A stretch of 64,000 nucleotides of DNA from Allomeiothermus silvanus DSM 9946 (GTDB lineage: Bacteria > Deinococcota > Deinococci > Deinococcales > Thermaceae): the NCBI RefSeq assembly GCF_000092125.1, contig NC_014212.1, positions 1,384,001 through 1,448,000 on the forward strand, given 5' to 3'. The translations under genes were made by a program, and so were the position numbers. Shown in pieces: positions 1 to 6,660 of this stretch. The notes under the pieces were generated by a model. The model saw nothing but the letters and a program-made list of their open reading frames with translations. It did no database searches and was not told where the DNA came from. Every line of letters begins with the position of its first letter. Position 1 is the first letter of the stretch.

Positions 1-96
1 CGGATACATCCTCAGGAAGTGAGGAAAAACGTCATACCCTGTACTTGCGCCAAGGCAGGCCCGTTGTTGACGTATAAGACACACGACCTCTAAACC

Positions 97-1470
97 ATGC
101 TCCGCCCCCTGGCCGTTATTGCAAAACTACGCCTCAGCCTCCGCGCCCGCCTCTTCCTTTGGCTGCTGATTGCCTTGAGCCTGCTCTTGGTGCCGCTGGG
201 GGTGCTCACCGTGCGCGAAGCTCAGCGGGCCGCACAAGCTGGGCTCGAGCGGGCGGCTTTGTCGGGCTTGGGAGTCTTGGTGGCCGAGAATGCTGGGGTG
301 CGTGAACTGTTCTCGCTAGTGCAGCGCTTTGGCGGAGGGGTGGGCTATGTGGTGTGGCTTCCGGGGAGGCGGGGTGCTCCTGATCGGCTCGAGCCCCGCA
401 TAAGCTGGACAGACCGGGGGGAATACCGACTTCCCGAGGGCCTAATCGAAGCGCTCGCCGAGGGGCAAAGCTACCGCCGGTTGGTGGGAGATACGTTGTG
501 GCTGGCCCTGCCCACGGAGGCCGGAGGAATAGGCCTGGGTGTACGCGTTTCCGAGGTAGCGGCTTTACCCTCGAAACTCTTCCAGCTTTATACCGGCTTG
601 GGGGTGGGGCTACTGGTCTTGGCTTGGTCGGTAGGGGCCTGGGGGCTTTCCCGCTCGCTGCGGCCGACCCTGGAGATGTCGGAGGAACTCTCCCGGCGCA
701 ACCCGGATTTCCTCGAGCCCCTGAGCGAGCCCCGGCTGGCGGAGTTGCGCCCGGCGGTGCTTTCGCTCAACCGCTTGATGGACGAGCTTTCGCGGGCTTT
801 TGCTCGGCTCAAAGCGCAAGAGGAATCGGCCAAGCGTTTTGCCTACGGAGCTTCGCACGAACTGCGTAACCCCCTGGCCGCGCTCAAGGGATATCTGGAG
901 GTGCTGGCCCGCCGCCCTGGTGAACTGCGGGCTATCGAGGGAGCATTACGTGAGGCACGGCGGATGGAGAGCCTGCTCGAGGGCTTGCTCACCTTGGCTC
1001 GGCTCGAGGGGCGGGGGCGGGTGGAGGGAACGCCCCAGGACTTGGCCGCTTTCCTAAAGGAGCGCTATGTCCCCGAACGCTTGTCTGAAGTGATCGGCGA
1101 GGCTCAGGTGCAGGCCGAACCTGCTTTGCTCACGCTGGCCGTGGAGAATCTGCTCAAGAATGCGCACAAGCACGGAGGGGGTAGGGTGCGCGCTCGCCTC
1201 GAGCGTGACGGCCCTGGTTTTTGGCTGTGGGTAGAAGATCAAGGGCCGGGGTTCGCGGCGGAGATCTTGCCCCGCGCCTTCGAACCCTTTATCAAATTCG
1301 GGGACGGCACCGGGTTGGGGCTAGCCATCGTAGCCGCGGTAGCTCGAGTTCACGGGGGGCGGGCGGCTGCCCAGAACCTCGCCGAGGGTGGAGCCAGGGT
1401 CGGAATTTGGCTGATAGGAGCCAAGGTGGAGGCGTCTTTTCGCGGCGATAGCCGGGAGGCGGACGGCTAA
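97..1470 (+). CDS. Two-component sensor histidine kinase
   Basis: Membrane sensor kinase of 457 aa. Membrane segments lie at about residues 17-38 and 164-186, flanking a ~125-residue extracytoplasmic sensor region. A HisKA helix carries the phospho-acceptor His254 in ASHELRNPL. The ATPase domain has an N box (VENLLKNAHKHG, ~349-360), G1 (DQGPGF, 381-386) and G2 (GTGLGLAIV, 404-412). No response regulator follows; the partner probably lies upstream of the window. The last ~15 residues (ASFRGDSREADG) are not kinase sequence: they are the translation of an interspersed repeat at the 3' end of the gene, which probably replaced the native C-terminus. The ligand is unknown. Confidence 0.93.
   Translation: MLRPLAVIAKLRLSLRARLFLWLLIALSLLLVPLGVLTVREAQRAAQAGLERAALSGLGVLVAENAGVRELFSLVQRFGGGVGYVVWLPGRRGAPDRLEPRISWTDRGEYRLPEGLIEALAEGQSYRRLVGDTLWLALPTEAGGIGLGVRVSEVAALPSKLFQLYTGLGVGLLVLAWSVGAWGLSRSLRPTLEMSEELSRRNPDFLEPLSEPRLAELRPAVLSLNRLMDELSRAFARLKAQEESAKRFAYGASHELRNPLAALKGYLEVLARRPGELRAIEGALREARRMESLLEGLLTLARLEGRGRVEGTPQDLAAFLKERYVPERLSEVIGEAQVQAEPALLTLAVENLLKNAHKHGGGRVRARLERDGPGFWLWVEDQGPGFAAEILPRAFEPFIKFGDGTGLGLAIVAAVARVHGGRAAAQNLAEGGARVGIWLIGAKVEASFRGDSREADG
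1437..1456 (+). repeat. Interspersed repeat A, copy 1 (inside kinase 3' end)
   Basis: Core TTTTCGCGGCGATAGCCGGG, preceded by GGCGTC and followed by AGG as in copies 2 and 3. It is read in frame as S-F-R-G-D-S-R at the C-terminus of the histidine kinase. The core contains a small hairpin, CGGC-GATA-GCCG. Confidence 0.9.
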
Positions 1471-1485
1471 GAAGAGGAGAAGGCC

Positions 1486-1508
1486 AGCAAGAGACCGCCA
1501 CTCTTGCT
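1486..1508 (+). terminator. Possible stem-loop terminator after the kinase
   Basis: Perfect 8-bp stem (AGCAAGAG / CTCTTGCT) with a 7-nt loop, 16 bp after the kinase stop. There is no T-run behind it, so intrinsic termination is uncertain. Confidence 0.3.
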
Positions 1509-1645
1509 CCATTCCCACCTTCAGCCCCAGTTCAGCCAACGCCCCCGGACGCCTTAAGTCAACCCCGCTAGGTTAAAAGCCATGGGAGTGCGGGTTTGGG
1601 AAAGGGGGTCGAGGGCTCTGTATTCTTGAGTCGGAGCGGCTTAGG

Positions 1646-2233
1646 ATGGATTTTGTGCGCAAGATCTATGGGGTTTTGCTCGTGGTGGGTGGGGTAGGGC
1701 TGGCCCACGGAACCCACTATCTTCCCGCTTCGGGACCGGGAGTAAAGGTTTTTCAACCGGCCAAGTCCCTACCTCTAATCGAGTTGCAGGACACCTTAGC
1801 CAAAGCCGTGAGTTTCCCGCCGAAGGGCACGGCCTGGGCTATCTACCTAGGTTACACCGCCTGTCCCGACGCTTGCCCCGTGACCCTCGAGCGGTTGCGT
1901 CAGGCCTATGCCCGCCTAGGTAGCCCCAAGACCGTGCGGTTAGGCTTCGTGAGCCTGGACCCGGCCAACGATACTCCCGCCGTGATGGGCCGCTACCTGC
2001 GCGGCTTCCTGCCGGTAGAGGGCTTTACCGGAAAACCCGAGGCCGTCGCTCGGCTGGCCGCGGCGCTCGAGGTGCGCTATAACCCTGGTCCTGGCGGAAC
2101 CCGCCTTTACCACACCGATGCCATCGCCCTCCTGGACGAGAAAGGCGGGTTGGTGCGGATGATCTTCGGAGCCAGCCGCCTTTCAGCCGCCACTCTTGCT
2201 GAGGAACTCAAGCATCTGGTGAATCTGCCATGA
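1646..2233 (+). CDS. SCO1/SenC-family copper chaperone
   Basis: Thioredoxin-fold protein of 195 aa with the SCO copper site: C73 and C77 in CPDAC and a distal His156 in LYHTDA. An N-terminal hydrophobic segment (~8-20) would anchor or export it. SCO proteins deliver copper to the CuA site of cytochrome oxidase or act as thiol oxidoreductases. Its stop overlaps the next start by 4 bp (ATGA at 2230-2233), so it is translationally coupled to a copper-monooxygenase-like gene rather than to cox genes. This suggests that its client is that protein. No strong Shine-Dalgarno sequence precedes the ATG. Confidence 0.92.
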   Translation: MDFVRKIYGVLLVVGGVGLAHGTHYLPASGPGVKVFQPAKSLPLIELQDTLAKAVSFPPKGTAWAIYLGYTACPDACPVTLERLRQAYARLGSPKTVRLGFVSLDPANDTPAVMGRYLRGFLPVEGFTGKPEAVARLAAALEVRYNPGPGGTRLYHTDAIALLDEKGGLVRMIFGASRLSAATLAEELKHLVNLP

Positions 2234-3633
2234 AGCGCTTTCTTCTGCTTTCGCTTTGTGCCCTGCTGTTGTTCGCGGCTTTGCGGGGATCGGTTTCGGC
2301 CCAAGCTGGGGATTCCATCCCTACCTACTACGGCACGGTAGGGCCGATTCTGCAGACCCACTGCGTGGGCTGTCACAGCGAAGGGGGTATCGCCCCCTTT
2401 CCCCTCGACGACCCCCAGTGGGCGGTGCGAATGGCCCCTGCTATGGCGGCGGCAGTGCAGTCTGGGCGGATGCCGCCCTGGCCCCCGGGGGGCGATACCC
2501 CACCCCTACAGGGGGACCGCCGCCTCTCTGCCGAGACTATCCGAACCCTGGTCCGCTGGGCTGAGGCCGGAGCCCCGCTGGGAAGGCTGCGCTACTTGCC
2601 CCTGCCCTCCTCGGATACGGGCGCTGCTGCGCTGCCCTATCGCTTGCAACCCGCCCAAGCCTACACCCCGGATGCAAAGCTGAGCGACGACTACCGCTGC
2701 TTCCTGATCGACTCCGCTATGGGCAGCGACACCTTCGTGACCGGTTACCGTATCCGGCCCGGCCAGCCCCGGCTGGTACACCACGTGATCCTCTTCGTCA
2801 TCGGGCGGGAACAGCTGGCCTTAGCCCAGTCCCGCGATGGGCGCGACGGCAGGCCGGGCTGGCCGTGTTTCGGCGGCCCGGGGCTCTCCGGGAATCCCGC
2901 CGACATCGGAGCCCCGCTGGGCTTTTGGGTTCCCGGTACCCAGGGCACCGATTTCCCCCCGGGCACCGGCTTCCTGATGCGATCAGGCTCGAGGATCGTC
3001 ATGCAGGTGCACTACAACCTGGCGGCGGGCCCAGCGGCCCCCGACCAGACCCGCTTGGAACTGGCCACCGCCCCGGGTAGCGCCGGCCTAAAGCCGTTGC
3101 TGGGGAACGCCGTCATAGCCCCGGTGGAGATCCGCTGCCCACCGGGGGCCACCGGCGAACGCTGCACCCGCGAATACGCCCTGGCCCACACCGGGATGCG
3201 CTTTGTGGCCGAGGGTTCGCACCTTCTTTGCAACACCAGCCCGGCCCTTTACCAAGCCCGCGACATCGGGGACGGCTCGAGCCAGACTACCACCTGCGAC
3301 CGCCCGGTGACGGGTGACCGGGTTCTCCTGGGGGTAACTGCTCATATGCACTTGCGGGGGGTCAGGGTCAAGCTCGAGCTGAACCCCGGCACCCCCCGTG
3401 CCCAGACCCTCCTCGAGATTCCCCGCTGGGATTTCCGCTGGCAGGGCCAGTACTGGTTCCAAGAGCCCATCCGCGCCAACCGGGGGGATACCGTGCGGAT
3501 CACCTGTGTCTACGATAACTCCGGCCCCATCCCAGGCCCCGGCGGCGAGCCCCTCGAGCCCCGCTATATGGTCTGGGGGGAGGGTACTACCGACGAGATG
3601 TGTCTGGGCTTTTTGAGCTGGGTGAGACCCTAG
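2230..3633 (+). CDS. Cytochrome c / copper type II monooxygenase-like fusion
   Basis: Exported protein of 467 aa with a signal peptide (~1-25). A heme c site, C45-V-G-C48-H49, is followed by a likely distal Met81 in GRMPPWPPG. The rest resembles the peptidylglycine/dopamine monooxygenase fold. Candidate copper ligands are the His184-His185 pair (LVHHVI), His261 (MQVHYN), the His372-x-His374 pair (AHMHLRG) and Met457 (DEMCLG). It contains several further Cys residues. Cytochrome/monooxygenase fusions of this kind occur in environmental bacteria, but their substrates are not established. It overlaps the SCO-like gene by 4 bp and is followed within 10 bp by a small secreted protein. The copper-oxygenase assignment rests on motifs only. 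Confidence 0.75.
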   Translation: MKRFLLLSLCALLLFAALRGSVSAQAGDSIPTYYGTVGPILQTHCVGCHSEGGIAPFPLDDPQWAVRMAPAMAAAVQSGRMPPWPPGGDTPPLQGDRRLSAETIRTLVRWAEAGAPLGRLRYLPLPSSDTGAAALPYRLQPAQAYTPDAKLSDDYRCFLIDSAMGSDTFVTGYRIRPGQPRLVHHVILFVIGREQLALAQSRDGRDGRPGWPCFGGPGLSGNPADIGAPLGFWVPGTQGTDFPPGTGFLMRSGSRIVMQVHYNLAAGPAAPDQTRLELATAPGSAGLKPLLGNAVIAPVEIRCPPGATGERCTREYALAHTGMRFVAEGSHLLCNTSPALYQARDIGDGSSQTTTCDRPVTGDRVLLGVTAHMHLRGVRVKLELNPGTPRAQTLLEIPRWDFRWQGQYWFQEPIRANRGDTVRITCVYDNSGPIPGPGGEPLEPRYMVWGEGTTDEMCLGFLSWVRP

Positions 3634-3642
3634 AGGCAGAGC

Positions 3643-4170
3643 GTGCGCCGAGTTTTTGCCGTGCTGGTGGGTCTGGTCCTGGGGTCGGGGTGGGCCCAGG
3701 ATTGGGGCGCCGAGTACCTGAGCCGCTGCCAGGAAGTGGCGGACAACCTGCGCTTCCAGTTTATGTACCTCGAGCGGGTCTCGGAAAACCGCTGGCTGGT
3801 GCGGGTAGTGCTGGGCCGGGCTGGTTTCGCCCTCACCCGCCTCACCCTGGATGCCCTGGCCGAGCCCGTACAGATAGGGCTGGAAGACTTAGCCCAAGCC
3901 CTCACCCGGCAGGACAGCCCCCCCGACCCGCAACTCCTGCGCCGGTTTACCAACCGGCTCCAGCGGCTCCAGCGCGAGCTGAACTTGGCCAATTATGTAG
4001 TGCTCGAGCCAAGGGGCTACCGCTGCTTCCTTACCTACCTGGGACGGGTGGTGGGGATTTTGCGCTTTACTCAGAATAATTTCCCCCGCCCCGAGCCCCG
4101 GTGGCGCGAGGCATACTTGCGGGCCGCGGTTCGCTACCCCGAGCCCGGGATGGCTCCGGATACGCGCTGA
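3643..4170 (+). CDS. Secreted protein of unknown function
   Basis: Protein of 175 aa starting at GTG with a clear signal peptide (MRRVFAVLVGLVLGSGWA). The mature part is mainly helical and Arg-rich, with a pair of Cys (SRCQEV and YRCFLT) that could form a disulfide. No known family is recognised. It starts 9 bp after the cytochrome/monooxygenase fusion, so it probably belongs to the same transcription unit and may assist that protein. Confidence 0.7.
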   Translation: MRRVFAVLVGLVLGSGWAQDWGAEYLSRCQEVADNLRFQFMYLERVSENRWLVRVVLGRAGFALTRLTLDALAEPVQIGLEDLAQALTRQDSPPDPQLLRRFTNRLQRLQRELNLANYVVLEPRGYRCFLTYLGRVVGILRFTQNNFPRPEPRWREAYLRAAVRYPEPGMAPDTR

Positions 4171-4221
4171 GCACCCCACCCACGACTTCCCAAAAATCAA
4201 GCGCCCTACGGAAGATCCCGG

Positions 4222-4227
4222 TAGAAT
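4222..4227 (+). promoter_or_regulatory. -10 box for a leaderless addB transcript
   Basis: TAGAAT lies 7 nt before the ATG at 4235. This is the geometry of leaderless mRNAs in Deinococcus-Thermus and supports 4235 over the in-frame ATG at 4226, which overlaps the box. No good -35 is visible. Confidence 0.5.
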
Positions 4228-4234
4228 GCCCTTG

Positions 4235-6535
4235 ATGAAACTGCTGGTGGGGCCACCGGCTTCGGGGAAGACCACCCGGCTTCTCGAGCGTGCGCAAGAG
4301 ACCCTGGCTCAGCGCAAGCGGGTCTGGTGGATTGGGCTACCCCACCAGCGGGCTTACGTCTACCGCCGGGCTACCGAGAGGGGTGGGGTGATAGGGCTCG
4401 AGGTGATGTCCTTCCAGCGGGCCTACTACCGCCTGCTCACCAGCAACTACGGCCTCAAACCGATCCTCACCGGGCCAGGCCGGGTCGCGCTGGTGGGAGA
4501 AGCCCTCCGCGAAAGCGATGGTTGCAGGCTACCCGGCCCCGGTGAAGCCCGGCTGTTCGCCCGGGCGGTAGCCGAGGCCAAGCGTTTTGGGGTTCGCCCC
4601 GAAGAGATCCCTACCTCTGACCTCGAGGCCCGGCGCTTCGTGCAGGTGTACCGGCGCTACGAGGAACTCAAAACCGCCTGGGGCCGCTGGGACTACGACG
4701 ATTTCCGGCTCGAGGCGCTGCGCCTGGTAGATTCGGGGAAGTACGCGCTCGAGGACGGCTTGGAACTCCTGGTGGTAGATGGCTTCCGCGAGCTGACCCC
4801 GATCGAAGTTGGCTTTCTGAACGCCTTAGCTCGGAGAATCCAGGTCTGGGTGGCCTTACCCGAGGTTTGGGGGAATCTCGAGGCCAGCGAGACGCTGTCT
4901 GCGCGCGATCCCCAGGTGCGAACGTATCGCGCCCCCAACCCGGTGAGCGAAGCCAGATGGGTTTTGCGTTCGATCAAACGCGACCTGGCCGAAGGAATGA
5001 ACCCCCTCGATCTCGCCGTGGTCGCTCCCGAGAACCGCCAAGCGGCGTTGCTCACCTTGGCCGACGAGTATGGCGTACCCCTGGTCGAACAGACCCCTAA
5101 GACCGCTGCCGATACCCCCGAGGGCCGCCTGCTGCTCTCTCTCCTCGAGTTGCCCGATTACCCCACCCCGAGCAAGCTCCTGGCTATTCCCGAACTCCTT
5201 CCGCTAGGGCGGGCGGCTTTGGAGCGTGGCCTGGCCGGGCGCGAGCCAATCGGGCGCTTGGCCGCCGAGCTGGGCCTGGCCGATTTCTGGCAAAGCTGGA
5301 TGGATCGCTTGGAACCCGGCCCGGACACCCTGCGCTGGGCCAGGGGCCTCCTCGATAGCCTGCCGCAAATCCACGGAGCGCGGCGGGAACTATTGCTCGA
5401 GCGGGCTAAGGAAGCAGGGCGTATCGCCAGTGGCCCCAATTTCCGCCCCTGGTGGGCGGCCCTCATCGCCGAGACCTACGAGCCCGCCCGTCCCCCCGGC
5501 GGGGTAGCTCTGCTCACCCCCATCCTCGCGAGCGGAACCCGGTATAAGAGGCTCTACCTGACCTACGCCGTCGAGGGAGCTTACCGGGTGGGGGAGCGCG
5601 AGGATTACTTCATTCCCGAGGAAGACCGCATCGCCCTCGAGACCCTCCTTGGCCAGATCGGGCTGCCCCGACGTTTCCAGGGGCGGGATCGCTTGCTCTT
5701 GGCTGAGCTACGCGCTCGGGCCGAGGAGGTGATCATCACCTATCCCGAGGCCGACCAGGAGCGGCAGAATGTCCCCGAACCGGCCCTGGTGCAAGGCCGC
5801 GCCCCGCGTCTAGCCGCGGTCCCTCCGGGGAGTGCGCTCGAGGTGGGGGAGGGTATCCCTTACCGAGCCAGGCTCTCCCCCCTCACCCTGGGCAACGCCA
5901 CGGTTGAAGAGCTTCGCTACTACGAAGACTGCCCCTTTCGCTTCTGGATCGAGCGCCGTCTGGGAATCCACGATCCCCCCCTGTGGTGGCGGAACCTGGT
6001 GCGCGAGCTGCGGCAACTCCAGCGGTTGAGCGAGGCGCGTTTCGAGACCCTCAAGACCCGCTTCGCGGAGGCGGCGGGCTGGCTCGAGCGTTTCCGGGAA
6101 CGGCTGTTTTCCCTGACCTTCGGTCTTGCTCTGCCGACCCAGGGAGAACCTCAAGCCCGCATTGACGCCGCGCTCAACCGGGGCGGCGAGGTGAGCCTCT
6201 ATACCTTCAGCGCACCGGGAACCGTGGAGCCCAAGGAGTTCTTGCGGGGCCGCTGGAGCGAGCTGTGGCTTGCCGGGTATCTGCTCGAGCGCAACCCCCG
6301 CCAGGTGAGATCGGTGCGGATTTTGGTGTGGCCGGTGCTGGGCGAACCGGTGGAGGCATACGAGGCCCCCATCACCCTGGAGAACAAGCCGGTCAAGCGG
6401 CAGATTGATTACCGCGCCATGAAGGTCCAGGAAGTCCTGGAGCGCTTTCGCAAGGGGGATGTGAACCCGAACCCGGGGTTTCGCTGTCGGGAGTGCGGAG
6501 TGCGCGACGTGTGCCGCGAGGGGAAGATCGGTTGA
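4235..6535 (+). CDS. addB: AddB-like helicase/nuclease subunit
   Basis: Protein of 766 aa, likely one subunit of the AddAB double-strand-break resection complex. The N-terminus starts straight into a Walker A loop (LLVGPPASGKTT). The C-terminus carries the AddB iron-sulfur pattern: one Cys at ~566 (EDCPFRFW) and a C-x2-C-x5-C cluster at ~751-760 (CRECGVRDVC). The intervening nuclease region reads ARIDAALNRGGEVSLYTFSAPG, where an active PD-(D/E)XK fold would show an Asp followed by a D-Y-K motif. The nuclease therefore looks degenerate. It is shorter than Bacillus AddB. The addA gene follows after ~125 bp. The start was chosen from the adjacent -10 box. Confidence 0.85.
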   Translation: MKLLVGPPASGKTTRLLERAQETLAQRKRVWWIGLPHQRAYVYRRATERGGVIGLEVMSFQRAYYRLLTSNYGLKPILTGPGRVALVGEALRESDGCRLPGPGEARLFARAVAEAKRFGVRPEEIPTSDLEARRFVQVYRRYEELKTAWGRWDYDDFRLEALRLVDSGKYALEDGLELLVVDGFRELTPIEVGFLNALARRIQVWVALPEVWGNLEASETLSARDPQVRTYRAPNPVSEARWVLRSIKRDLAEGMNPLDLAVVAPENRQAALLTLADEYGVPLVEQTPKTAADTPEGRLLLSLLELPDYPTPSKLLAIPELLPLGRAALERGLAGREPIGRLAAELGLADFWQSWMDRLEPGPDTLRWARGLLDSLPQIHGARRELLLERAKEAGRIASGPNFRPWWAALIAETYEPARPPGGVALLTPILASGTRYKRLYLTYAVEGAYRVGEREDYFIPEEDRIALETLLGQIGLPRRFQGRDRLLLAELRARAEEVIITYPEADQERQNVPEPALVQGRAPRLAAVPPGSALEVGEGIPYRARLSPLTLGNATVEELRYYEDCPFRFWIERRLGIHDPPLWWRNLVRELRQLQRLSEARFETLKTRFAEAAGWLERFRERLFSLTFGLALPTQGEPQARIDAALNRGGEVSLYTFSAPGTVEPKEFLRGRWSELWLAGYLLERNPRQVRSVRILVWPVLGEPVEAYEAPITLENKPVKRQIDYRAMKVQEVLERFRKGDVNPNPGFRCRECGVRDVCREGKIG

Positions 6536-6543
6536 GCTACAAT

Positions 6544-6597
6544 GATCATAGCGGCGGCAAGGCACCTGGAGATCATAGCGGCGGCAAGGCACCTGGA
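6544..6597 (+). repeat. Perfect 27-bp tandem duplication between addB and addA
   Basis: Two identical 27-nt units (6544-6570 and 6571-6597), each beginning GATCATAGCGGCGGCAAGGC. As 27 is a multiple of three, the frame leading into addA stays open across both copies and would encode a repeated DHSGGKAPG if translated. Confidence 0.9.
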
Positions 6598-6660
6598 CAT
6601 CGCTGCTTTCCGAGCCTTTCTCCTCATCGCCTGCAATCAGGACTACACCGACGAACGACT

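Noticed and set aside
1-93. Open frame ending at TAA 91-93 just before the kinase, possibly the tail of a response regulator
   Set aside because: The 30 translated residues (ending KTHDL) show no winged-helix or receiver pattern, and a short open frame is expected by chance in GC-rich DNA.
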